Of a stretch of DNA of 64,000 nt, positions 1-7,960 are shown one piece after another (the stretch's first letter is position 1; each line of letters begins with the position of its first letter). Below the pieces are notes generated by a model. That model did no database searches. It saw only the letters and a list, made by a program, of their open reading frames with translations, and was not told the origin of the DNA. Both the position numbers and the translations under genes were made by a program. This DNA comes from JAFALK01 sp042701975 (GTDB taxonomy: Bacteria; Pseudomonadota; Gammaproteobacteria; Burkholderiales; Burkholderiaceae_C), in assembly GCA_042701975.1 (NCBI GenBank), contig CP170561.1, positions 1,984,001 through 2,048,000 on the forward strand, written 5' to 3'.

Positions 1-90
1 GCCTTGGACGCCCGAGAAGATGGACGTCAGCACCTGGCGCACGACGGCCGAGTCGTCGACGATCAGGACCCGGACCTTGCCTGCGATCAT
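1..90 (-). CDS. cheB: CheB, chemotaxis methylesterase (N-terminal fragment, cut by window edge)
   Basis: Only the first 30 residues are present. They read as the start of a receiver domain: a hydrophobic strand VRVLIVDDSAVVR with the acidic DD pair, then a helix. The ATG at 88-90 overlaps the stop of cheD in an ATGA arrangement, so the two are translationally coupled. CheB is the phosphorylation-activated receptor methylesterase/deamidase that opposes CheR. The identity rests on this N-terminus and on its place after cheR-cheD in a che operon. A different receiver protein cannot be excluded from 30 residues alone. Confidence 0.75.
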   Translation of the reverse strand, partial: MIAGKVRVLIVDDSAVVRQVLTSIFSGVQG

Positions 91-611
91 CGGCGAACCT
101 CCTTTTGCTGTGATTTCGGGCGAGCCGGCGTCGGCGCCCGCTGCTCATGCCTGACCCAGACCTCGCCGGTGCGCACGCTGAAGGCGATGCGGCGGTGGCC
201 GGCGTCGAACAGGCTTTCCGAGACGACGGTGATGCCGGCTTCGCGCAGCATGCTCAGCGCCGCCTCGCCGTTGCGCCGCCCGATGTCCTTGCCCAAGCGT
301 TCGGGCAGCTCGAACATCGCGCCGCCGCCGAAGACCTTGGCCTCGCACTCGCGCGCGTCGCAGCTGCGCACGGCCAGGTCGGCCACCATCATCTTCAGCG
401 CGTCGGCGCCGTAGCGGGCGCTGGCCGGCTGCCGGTGCTCGGCGCCGGTGCCGGGCAGCAAGAAGTGCGACATCGCGCCCAGCTGCATCTTCGGATGCCA
501 CAGCGTGATGGACACGCAAGAGCCCAGCAGCGTGCTGATGCGGTGGCGCGCGTCGCCGGTGAAATGCTCGCCGGGCATCAGGAAGATGGGAATGACGCGC
601 TGTGTACTCAT
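87..611 (-). CDS. cheD: CheD, chemoreceptor glutamine deamidase
   Basis: A 174-residue protein of normal CheD length. It shows the family signature LLGSCVSITLW with the catalytic cysteine at about residue 32 and a histidine at about residue 49 (AMSHF). The spacing of 17 between Cys and His matches known CheD enzymes. CheD deamidates specific glutamines in methyl-accepting receptors and in some systems docks with CheC-type phosphatases. The ATG at 611 lies 11 bases after the cheR stop, and its stop overlaps the cheB start. The tail after the catalytic domain is basic and proline-rich (about residues 155-174) and probably disordered. Confidence 0.95.
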   Translation of the reverse strand: MSTQRVIPIFLMPGEHFTGDARHRISTLLGSCVSITLWHPKMQLGAMSHFLLPGTGAEHRQPASARYGADALKMMVADLAVRSCDARECEAKVFGGGAMFELPERLGKDIGRRNGEAALSMLREAGITVVSESLFDAGHRRIAFSVRTGEVWVRHEQRAPTPARPKSQQKEVRR

Positions 612-622
612 GGCTCGTGAAC

Positions 623-1444
623 TCAGCGCTTGCGGTAGACCGAGGGCGCCACGATCTCGAAATCGGCGCTGTGCTCGGACAGCGTTTCGGAGTGGCCCAC
701 CAGCACGTGGCCGCCGCGACGCAGCTGCAGAGCCAGGCGCTGCACGACCTGCCGCTTGGTGTCGCTGTTGAAATAGATCATCACGTTGCGCAGGAAGATC
801 ACGTCGAACTCGCCCAGGCCCGAAGGCAGCGGTCGGTTGAGGTTGATCTGCGAGAACTCCACGCGCTGGCGCAGCTGCTTGTCCACCAGCAGCGTGCCGG
901 TGTGCGGGCCCGTACCGCGCAGGCAGTAGGCCTGCCGGTAGTGCGGCGGCGTGTGCGAGGTGCGGCTTTCCGGGTAGTGGCCGGCGCGCGCGCGCGCCAG
1001 CATGCGGCTGGAGATGTCCGAGGCCTGCACCTGCCAGGCCAAGCCTCTTTGCGCATCGTCCAGCGTCATGGCGATGCTGTAGGCCTCTTCGCCGCTGGCA
1101 CAGGCGGCGCTCCACACGCGCAGGGCACGGCGCTGCAACCGCGCCTGCTCCGCAAGGTTGCGCAGGAAATCGAAGTGCGCCATCTCGCGAAAGAAGTAGG
1201 TCTCGTTGGTCGTCAGCAGGTCCACCACCACCTGCGCCTCGGCGCCGGCATCAGGCTTGCCGAGCAGGGCCAGGTACTCGCCATAGCTGCGGCAGTTGAG
1301 CTGCCTGAGCCGCTTCATCAGGCGGCCGCTGACCAACGCCTTCTTGTTGTCGCCCAGCACGATGCCGGCCGTCTCGAACAGGAAGGAGCGAAACCGCGCG
1401 AAGTCGGCGTCGCTGATGTCGAGCAGGCCGGGGTCGCTGATCAC
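623..1444 (-). CDS. cheR: CheR, chemotaxis protein methyltransferase
   Basis: 273 residues. An N-terminal helical CheR domain (about 10-70) is followed by a SAM-binding domain with the glycine/acid motif WSAACASGEEAYSIAM and the late motif FDVIFLRNVMIYF. The enzyme methylates receptor glutamates using SAM. The start is taken as GTG at 1444 because it overlaps the cheW stop in a GTGA arrangement and matches the usual CheR N-terminus; the longer open frame upstream is only the cheW antiphase frame. It belongs to the minus-strand che operon and pairs functionally with the cheB fragment downstream. Confidence 0.95.
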   Translation of the reverse strand: MISDPGLLDISDADFARFRSFLFETAGIVLGDNKKALVSGRLMKRLRQLNCRSYGEYLALLGKPDAGAEAQVVVDLLTTNETYFFREMAHFDFLRNLAEQARLQRRALRVWSAACASGEEAYSIAMTLDDAQRGLAWQVQASDISSRMLARARAGHYPESRTSHTPPHYRQAYCLRGTGPHTGTLLVDKQLRQRVEFSQINLNRPLPSGLGEFDVIFLRNVMIYFNSDTKRQVVQRLALQLRRGGHVLVGHSETLSEHSADFEIVAPSVYRKR

Positions 1445-1998
1445 CGCTGCGTCTCCAAGGGGGCCGATGCGACCTGGGCAGCGCCCAGTGCGGCAAGCTC
1501 GTCGATCGACAGCACCTGCTCCATGTCGAGCAGGATCACGAAGCGCCCCCCCGCCTTGCCGATGCCGCGGATGAACTGCGTGGCAATCTTCATCCCGAAG
1601 CTCGGCGTCGGCCCGATGTCTTCCGGCGCGATCTCCTGCACCGCCATCACGGCATCGACGATCACGCCGATGACGATGCGCGCGTCCAGCGGCCCGGTCT
1701 CGATGATGACGACGCAGCTGCGTCGCCCGATGCTGGTGGCCGTGCGGCCGAACCGCAGGCTCAGGTCCAGCACCGGCACGACCGCGCCGCGCAGGTTGAT
1801 CACGCCGCGCACCGTCGGCGGCATCAGCGGCACGGCGGTGACGCCGCCGTATTCGATGATCTCCTTGATGGACAGGATGCCCGTGGCGTAGGCCTCGCCA
1901 TCGAGCACGAAGGTCAGGTACAGGTTGGTGCCCGCACTGCTGTCCGGCGGCGTGGGCGCGGCCACCAATTCGGAGCTGGAGCGGCTGCTGGCTGGCAT
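1441..1998 (-). CDS. cheW: CheW, receptor-kinase coupling protein
   Basis: 185 residues. After a Ser/Ala/Pro-rich N-terminal extension of about 25 residues it has a CheW fold: YLTFVLDGEAYATGILSIKEII, then PPTVRGVINLRGAVVPVLDL, the family's most conserved stretch. CheW bridges MCP hairpin tips to the CheA P5 domain. It lies 21 bases after the MCP gene and overlaps the cheR start by 4 bases. The C-terminal tail is Ala-rich. No key residue appears to be missing. Confidence 0.94.
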   Translation of the reverse strand: MPASSRSSSELVAAPTPPDSSAGTNLYLTFVLDGEAYATGILSIKEIIEYGGVTAVPLMPPTVRGVINLRGAVVPVLDLSLRFGRTATSIGRRSCVVIIETGPLDARIVIGVIVDAVMAVQEIAPEDIGPTPSFGMKIATQFIRGIGKAGGRFVILLDMEQVLSIDELAALGAAQVASAPLETQR

Positions 1999-2019
1999 GT
2001 CGGTACTCCTGCTTGGCGT

Positions 2020-3675
2020 TCAATAGCGAACGAAGAGCGATTCGTCCACGCCGCTCTCGTTGTCGTGCCGGGCCGCACCGCCCGGGTGGTGGATGGCGGA
2101 CCGGCTGCCTCGGCGCGCGGTGAAGCGTTTGCCCTGCGATGCCGCGCTCATCGTGCCGCCCCGTCCATCGTGCACGCGGAAGAAGCTCACGATGTTCTGC
2201 AGCTCCTCGGCCTGGCCGCTCATCTCTTCGGCGGTGGCGGCCAGTTCCTCGGCGCCTGCGGCGTTCTGCTGCGTGGCCTGCGAGAGCTGGCCCACGGCGC
2301 CGTTGATCTGCGCGACGCCGCTGCTCTGTTCCTCGCTGGCCGCGGTGATCTCCTGCACGAGCGAGGAGGTCTTCTTGATGTTGGGCACGATGGCGTCAAG
2401 CAGGCTGCCGGCGCGCTCGGCCAGCTCCACGCTGCCGGCGGCCACTTCGCCGATCTCGGCCGCCGCCACCTGGCTGCGTTCGGCGAGCTTGCGCACTTCG
2501 GCCGCCACCACGGCAAAGCCCTTGCCGTGTTCGCCGGCGCGCGCGGCCTCGATGGCGGCGTTCAGCGCGAGCAGGTTCGTTTGGTAGGCGATGTCGTCGA
2601 TGATGACGATCTTCTTGGCGATCTGGCGCATCGCGGCCACCGTGCTCTTCACCGCTTCTCCGCCTTCGCCCGCCTCACCGGAGGCCTTGCTCGCCATGGC
2701 GTCGGTGACGCGGGAGTTTTCGGTGTTCTGCGCAATGGAGGCCGTCATCTGCTCGATCGAGGCACTGGTCTCTTCCACACTGGCGGCCTGTTCGCTGGCC
2801 GCCTGCGACAGCGACTGCGCCGTGGCGCTGACCTGCTCGGCCGCACCGGTCAGGCCCTGAGCGCCGGCCGACACCTCCGACACCACCTGCGAGAGCTTGT
2901 CTACCATGCCCTTGACCGCGGCCAGCATGCTGGAGCTGTCGCCCTCGCGCAGCTTGATGTCCACCGTGAGGTTGCCGTTGGCCACCTCGGTGACCATGGC
3001 CGCCGCGTAGGCTGGCTCGCCGCCCAGCTGCTTGAGCAGGCTGCGAATGATGAGCACGCTCAGCAGCACACCGGTCACCAGGCCTACCGCCAGCAGGATC
3101 GTGTTGAGCCTGAAGGCCTCGTGGCCGTCGTTCTGCGCCGTCTTGTAGTACTGCTCCGAAAGCGGCAGCTGCAAATTGCTGAGCTTCGTGAGCGCATCCC
3201 GCATGGTGCGGTAGTGGACGCGCGTCTGGACGATCTGCGCGTCGAAGTCCTTGCCGCCCAGCGATGCCAGGGCTCGCCTGCGCGCCTCCAGGTACTTGGA
3301 CCAGCTGTTCTGGATCATGTCGATGGCCTTGTGCTCATCTTCAACGGGCTTGGTGGTCTCGTAGTCCCGCCAGGCCTTGGCGAACGCCTCGTCGGCCTTG
3401 GCGATGTCGGCGAGGCGCTGCTGCACGTCGCCTTCGCTCAGACCCAGATACGCGCGGTCCGAGATCTGCTGCATGGAAGCGCGGGCGATCTCGGCGGCGT
3501 CGCTGGCGTCGGACATGTAGACCATCGCGAGCATGCGCTCCTTGTAGACGTAGTCCAGTCCGCCCTGTACCCGCTCCACGCCTCTGAGGCCCGCCCAGCC
3601 GACCAGCAGCATTGCCGCCGCCATGGCACCGACGAGGATGACGAGCCTCCATGCAACCGAGAGCTGATTGAACAT
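2020..3675 (-). CDS. Methyl-accepting chemotaxis protein
   Basis: 551 residues. A transmembrane helix at about 11-30 is followed by a periplasmic four-helix-bundle-type sensor (about 35-185), a second membrane helix at about 188-212, HAMP, and a long cytoplasmic coiled coil. The signalling tip IAYQTNLLALNAAIEAARAG is intact. After the coiled coil comes a flexible basic tail of about 45 residues ending ESLFVRY. That tail has no NWETF-type CheR-docking pentapeptide, although its aromatic end could tether an adaptation enzyme (inference). It sits between cheA and cheW in the operon, so it is the likely dedicated receptor of this array. The ligand is unknown. Confidence 0.95.
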   Translation of the reverse strand: MFNQLSVAWRLVILVGAMAAAMLLVGWAGLRGVERVQGGLDYVYKERMLAMVYMSDASDAAEIARASMQQISDRAYLGLSEGDVQQRLADIAKADEAFAKAWRDYETTKPVEDEHKAIDMIQNSWSKYLEARRRALASLGGKDFDAQIVQTRVHYRTMRDALTKLSNLQLPLSEQYYKTAQNDGHEAFRLNTILLAVGLVTGVLLSVLIIRSLLKQLGGEPAYAAAMVTEVANGNLTVDIKLREGDSSSMLAAVKGMVDKLSQVVSEVSAGAQGLTGAAEQVSATAQSLSQAASEQAASVEETSASIEQMTASIAQNTENSRVTDAMASKASGEAGEGGEAVKSTVAAMRQIAKKIVIIDDIAYQTNLLALNAAIEAARAGEHGKGFAVVAAEVRKLAERSQVAAAEIGEVAAGSVELAERAGSLLDAIVPNIKKTSSLVQEITAASEEQSSGVAQINGAVGQLSQATQQNAAGAEELAATAEEMSGQAEELQNIVSFFRVHDGRGGTMSAASQGKRFTARRGSRSAIHHPGGAARHDNESGVDESLFVRY

Positions 3676-3691
3676 TTGAGTGGTCTCCGGC

Positions 3692-5900
3692 TCAATGCGC
3701 GGCAGGCAGCCGCAAGGGGTGGGATGTCAGCCGCTCCAGCAGGGCGGCCACGTCGAGGATCAGCGCCACTTCGCCGCTGCCCAGTAGCGTCGAGCCGCTG
3801 ACGGCACGCAGCTGCGAGAACACAGGCCCGAGCGGCTTGATGACGGTCTGGAACTCACCGATCAGCGAATCGACGACCAGGCCTGCACGCATGCCGCCCG
3901 ATCGCACCACGACCACGCTCTCGCGCCGCGGCGTCGTGCCGGCAACGCCGAACACCTCGCGAAGGCGCAGATAGGGCAGCACCTCGCCGCGCAGGTCCAG
4001 GTAGGCATGGCCGCCCTGGCTGGCCGCGCCGGTGAAGTCCACGCATTCCTCGATCATGTCCAGCGGCACGACGAAGGCGCCGTCGCCCACGCGCACGAGG
4101 AAGCCATCGATGATGGACAGCGTGAGCGGCAGCCGCACGCTGACCTTGGTGCCGCGGCCGGGCTGGCTGTCGATGGAGACGGTGCCGCGCAGCGCCGCGA
4201 TGTTGCGCCGGACCACGTCCATGCCCACGCCGCGCCCGGAGATGCTCGTGATCTGCTCGGCCGTGGAGAAGCCGGGCTCGAAGATCAGGTCGTAGACCTC
4301 GGTGTCGCTGGGGTTGGCATCGGGCGCGATCAGGCCGCGCTCCACCGCCTTGGCCAGGATGCGTTCGCGCGAGAGCCCGCCGCCATCGTCGCTGACCTGG
4401 ATGAGGATGCCGCCGGAGTCGTAGCGCGAATCCAGCCGCACCACGCCGCGCGCGGGCTTGCCGGCGGCCAGGCGCACCCCGGCCGGCTCGATGCCATGGT
4501 CGATGGCGTTGCGTACCAGGTGCAGCAGCGGATCGCCGATCTTCTCGACCACGGTCTTGTCCAGCTCGGTGTCCTCGCCGCTGGTCTCCAGGGCGATGTC
4601 TTTGCCCACCTCGCGCGCCACGTCGTGCACGGCGCGCTGGAAGCGCGCAATCGTCGTGCCGATGCGCACCATGCGCAGCTGCAGCGTGTTGTCGCGCACC
4701 GCCTGCACCAGCGCCGCCACGTGGGTCGTGCTCTCCAGCAGCTCGCCCGCGTGGGCCGTGCCCAGCGCGCGGGCCAGCAGATGGGCGCCTGCGGCCGCGA
4801 TGGTCAGCTCGCCCACCAGGTCGACGAGCTGGTCGAGCCGGTCGGCGTCTACGCGGATGGTGCGCGTCTCCGACCGCGGCTCGCTGCGGCGCTCGACCGT
4901 CGTGCCGCCAAGCTGGCGCTGACGCTCCAGCGCCGCCTCGACGAGCTGGGGCTGCACCATCTCTTGGTCCACGAGCACCTCACCCAGCAGCTGGTCGCGG
5001 GTCGACTGCGCGGCCAGCGCGGCGCTGAGCTCGCGCTGCGTCACGCTGCGTCACGCTGCCGCAGGCCACGAGGATGTCGCCGAGCCTGTGGCTGGCGTGC
5101 GTCTGTGAGTTGATGAGCGCGACGAATTCGCTGATGCGGCTGTGCGGCGGCAGGATGCGGATCTCACTGTCCTCGCGCACGAAGTCGAACACCGACTCGA
5201 TCGTGGCCTTGCTCTCCTCGCAATCGAAGGAGATCTCGAAGCCGAGGTAGCACTGCTCGGGGTCCATCTCCATCACGCCGGGCAGGGTGTCGTGCAGGGT
5301 CTGGATGTGCTCGATGCGGCCGATGTCGCTCAGGTAGTGGATGAAGGCGATCGGATCCATGCCGTCTCGCAGCACGTTGGCGCCGAAGCGCAGCGAGAGA
5401 TGCCAGTACGCGTTGCCGTCCCCGCCGCCGCCGATGCGTTCGAGCTCCTCCGAAGGCGCAATCAAGGCACCGAAGCCGCTGTGGCCCGAGCGCGGCGCAT
5501 AGCGCTCAAGCTGGGCGAGCAGCGGTGCACCACCCTTGGCGCCGATCAGCTCAGGCTCGGCATCGGGGTCTCTCTCCAGCTCGTCCATGCAGCCGTTGAG
5601 GTGGTCGCAGCAGGACAGCAGCAGCACCACGAGCGAATCGTCCATCGACAGCTCGCCGGCCCGCACCGCATCCAGCACGTTCTCGCAGCCGTGGGTGAAG
5701 GCGACGATGGCGTCCAGCCCGAACAGTCCGGCCGAGCCCTTGATGGTGTGGGCGGCGCGAAAAATGGCGTTGATCGTCTGCGCCTGCTCGTTGCCCTGCT
5801 CGACTTCCAGCAGCGCGCCCTCCATCGCCTCCAGCAGTTCGCGGCTCTCGGCGATGAACGCAGTCATCGCGGCTTGCATCTCGCTCTTGAAGGAGCTCAT
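3692..5900 (-). pseudogene. cheA: CheA histidine kinase, frameshifted by a 10-bp tandem duplication
   Basis: Two frames make one CheA. The first (5900 to 4980) carries the P1 Hpt domain with phospho-acceptor His51 in RAAHTIKGSAG. The second (5044 to 3692) carries dimerisation, ATPase (N-box LLHLVRNAIDHG, G-boxes DDGGG and GRGVGMD) and the CheW-like P5 domain. The frame breaks inside 2.5 copies of a 10-mer at 5035-5059. Deleting one copy joins VACGSVTQR to ELSAALAAQ and restores about 732 residues. As read, frame one ends after 22 foreign residues. A GTG at 5044 could restart a P1-less kinase core but has no visible ribosome site. Real mutation, slippage or assembly error cannot be told apart here. 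Confidence 0.88.
5035..5059. repeat. 10-bp tandem repeat (2.5 copies) that breaks cheA
   Basis: The unit gctgcgtcac occurs twice and is followed by a partial gctgc. Ten bases is not a multiple of three, so gain or loss of one unit switches the cheA frame. With one unit fewer the CheA protein is continuous and matches the family across the join. Confidence 0.9.
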
Positions 5901-6193
5901 CGCTCTCCCTCCACCAGGATCGGATCGCCGAAGAAGCCGGCCAGGTTGAGCAGCTCGAAGGCCGCGGCGACGGCGCGGCTGTGCGAGAGCAGCTGCAGGC
6001 GGCGCCCGCTGGCGTCGGCCTCGCGCTTGGTCAGCATCAGCAACTGCACGCCGGCGGTGTCGATCTCGGTCACGCCGGCCAGCTCGACCTCGAGCACGGC
6101 GTCAGCCTCGCCGAGCGCGTCGATCAAACGCTCCTTCAGCTCGGCCGCGCGATAGATGCTCATCTCGCCTGCGATGGTCAGTCTGGCGTTCAT
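5897..6193 (-). CDS. STAS-domain protein of the chemotaxis operon
   Basis: 98 residues forming a single STAS domain: N-terminal strands MNARLTIAGEMSIYRAAELK, a helix, then VELAGVTEIDTAGVQLLML. The last motif is where anti-sigma-factor antagonists carry the phosphorylated Ser/Thr; here the position is DTAG with a threonine. The start is ATG 6193, which overlaps the cheY stop, and the stop overlaps the cheA ATG (both ATGA), so it is embedded in the operon. STAS proteins in che clusters are thought to act as phospho-regulated adaptors. The partner here is unknown. Confidence 0.9.
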   Translation of the reverse strand: MNARLTIAGEMSIYRAAELKERLIDALGEADAVLEVELAGVTEIDTAGVQLLMLTKREADASGRRLQLLSHSRAVAAAFELLNLAGFFGDPILVEGER

Positions 6194-6561
6194 GGCAGGA
6201 TCAATTTCTTCACCGCGCCGAGCATCACGTCGGCGCGGAAGGGTTTGAGCATCCATGCCCGCGCACCGGCGGCGCGGCCTTCCGCGCGCTTGCTCTCGCG
6301 CGGCTCGGTGGTGAGCATGATCACGGGCGTGAAGCGGTAGGCCGACAGGCGCTTGACCTCCTTCAGGAAGGTGATGCCGTCCATATTGGGCATGTTGAGG
6401 TCGCTGATGATCAGGTGCACGCGCTGGCCGTTCAGCTTGGAGAGCGCGTCCACGCCGTCGCAACCCTCGATCACTTCGTAGCCGGCGCCGCGCAGCGTGA
6501 TGCCCACCACCTGGCGCAGCGAGGCCGAGTCGTCGACGATGAGGATGGTCTTGGCGCTCAT
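6190..6561 (-). CDS. cheY: CheY-type single-domain response regulator
   Basis: 123 residues and only a receiver domain. The acidic pair at 10-11 (IVDDSAS), phospho-acceptor Asp54 in ISDLNMPNMDG, the Thr in VIMLTTEP and the Lys in WMLKPF are all present. It would be phosphorylated by CheA and diffuse to the flagellar motor or another target. It lies directly after the CheZ-like membrane protein (5 bases) and overlaps the STAS gene by 4 bases. The insertion between the Thr and Lys motifs (ESKRAEGRAAGARA) is typical of this CheY subgroup. Confidence 0.94.
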   Translation of the reverse strand: MSAKTILIVDDSASLRQVVGITLRGAGYEVIEGCDGVDALSKLNGQRVHLIISDLNMPNMDGITFLKEVKRLSAYRFTPVIMLTTEPRESKRAEGRAAGARAWMLKPFRADVMLGAVKKLILP

Positions 6562-6566
6562 GCGCT

Positions 6567-7289
6567 TCAGAAGTAGGTGATGGTCGCGTCGGCCTGCGTG
6601 GTGCGCGCCGTCGACGGTGACAGCTCCTGCAGGTCGGTCACCGCAACGTGGCTGCGGTGGATCACGCGCTCCTCGTCCATGGCGTAGCTGTCTTCCAGCC
6701 GGCCGAGCAGGCTGTCCACGTCCACGCTCATCGGCCGGCCGGTGGCGTCGAAGTGCTGGCAGCTCTGTTCGAGCTGTTCACGGCACTGGCCGATGCTCAG
6801 CCGCACGTGGGCGAGCACCTGGTCGATGCGGTCCTGAAACTGCAGCCCGAGCGTGGTCTCCTGCAGCTCGGTCAGCACGGCCTCGCGCTCGGCGCGCCAG
6901 AGCGCGGCACAAGGCTCGTAGGCCAGATGGGGTGGCAGCGTGCGGCCCACCAGCAGCACGGCGTTGGAGAGGTGCAGGGCGACCGCCTCGGTAGCCTGGG
7001 CGGTGTGCTCGCCGGCCATCTGCAGCTGGGCCTGCCAGACGGGCAGCAGCAGCTCGGCCATGCGGGCCTGAGCCTTCAAATGTTCGTCCAGTGTGCGGCG
7101 CTCGCGCTGCGCGCGGGCCCGGGCCATCGCCCACAGCGTGAGCGCGGCGGCGAGCAGGAAGAAGCAGCCGACTGCTGCCAACCAGCGCGGCGACCCCAGT
7201 GCAGCGATGAACAGCGCGGCCAGCCCGGACAGGCCGAGCCAAAGGTGATCCACAAGTCGGCGTGAGCCGCTCAGTTTCTCCCTGGTCAA
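6567..7289 (-). CDS. Membrane-anchored CheZ-like helical protein, first gene of the che operon
   Basis: 240 residues. Two hydrophobic segments (about 17-33 and 36-56) form a membrane hairpin; the rest is predicted helical and cytoplasmic. At 151-157 it reads FQDRIDQ, which has the Asp and Gln spaced four residues apart as in the FQDLTGQ catalytic motif of CheZ CheY-P phosphatase. It is followed by a helix ending in a flexible tail. No CheZ is otherwise present, and the next gene is cheY. The inference is a membrane-tethered CheY-P phosphatase. The start is TTG at 7289, supported by a GAGGAG ribosome site seven bases upstream. Overall similarity to CheZ is low, so function is not proven. Confidence 0.7.
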   Translation of the reverse strand: MTREKLSGSRRLVDHLWLGLSGLAALFIAALGSPRWLAAVGCFFLLAAALTLWAMARARAQRERRTLDEHLKAQARMAELLLPVWQAQLQMAGEHTAQATEAVALHLSNAVLLVGRTLPPHLAYEPCAALWRAEREAVLTELQETTLGLQFQDRIDQVLAHVRLSIGQCREQLEQSCQHFDATGRPMSVDVDSLLGRLEDSYAMDEERVIHRSHVAVTDLQELSPSTARTTQADATITYF

Positions 7290-7493
7290 GCAGAAGTCTC
7301 CTCGTGCGCGGCGCCCGCGAGGGCCGCATGGATGGACGATCTGTCTTTTGCTCGGTTGACTGAATGCTGTGCGCGCTCAACTAACGAGTCAGATGCTTGC
7401 ATCAAACCGGCATGACCTATGTATAGGGCCAAACGACCCGAATGGTCAATGAAAGCTTGGGCGCAGTGGGCCGCGATGCGCCCGGATGGGGGG

Positions 7494-7820
7494 TTAGCGA
7501 ACGGCGGTCTGGACTTTCACCCGCACCCGGGCGGGCTGGATGCCGGCCTCGGCCAGCATCTGTTCCAGGCGGGGTTGCAGATGGCGCAGCTTGGCGGCCA
7601 CGGCAGCATTGGCGGCCAGCAGGGTCCAGCCTTCCTCGTCCAGCGTGCCGGGGCTGACGAAGCGTTTGAGCGCACCGGGCAGGGCCGGTGCGACCAGGGC
7701 CATGCGCCGGTTGGACTCGCGCAACATCCAGCCCAGGCGCCCCAGGCTCTCCGACAGGCGCAGGGCGTCCTGGATCCCCAGAGGATCGGGCACGGTGCGG
7801 GGAGGCAGGAGTCGGTTCAT
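7494..7820 (-). CDS. dciA: DciA-like (DUF721) replicative helicase loader
   Basis: 108 residues. The C-terminal half (about 55-108: GTLDEEGWTLLAANAAVAAK...LRHLQPRLEQML...RVRVKVQT) fits the DUF721/DciA fold. DciA proteins promote DnaB helicase loading in bacteria that lack DnaC. The position, divergent from secA, is common for this family in proteobacteria and supports the call. The first 30 residues resemble a flexible arm. The roughly 200 bases between this gene and the che operon hold no recognisable gene. Confidence 0.8.
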   Translation of the reverse strand: MNRLLPPRTVPDPLGIQDALRLSESLGRLGWMLRESNRRMALVAPALPGALKRFVSPGTLDEEGWTLLAANAAVAAKLRHLQPRLEQMLAEAGIQPARVRVKVQTAVR

Positions 7821-7960
7821 GGGCGGGAGGCTTCCAGACCCGAATGCTAAACTGACCAGCTTTGCCGCGGCGGGTTTTCCCGTGGATTGAGTTCTCTGAA
7901 AGAGCCCTCAATTCCCTCCATCACTCCCGCCGCGACCACAAAACCAACCCGAACCCGCGC

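Noticed and set aside
4980..5100. Programmed frameshift to make a short and long CheA
   Set aside because: No slippery heptamer is visible; the exact tandem duplication explains the shift fully.
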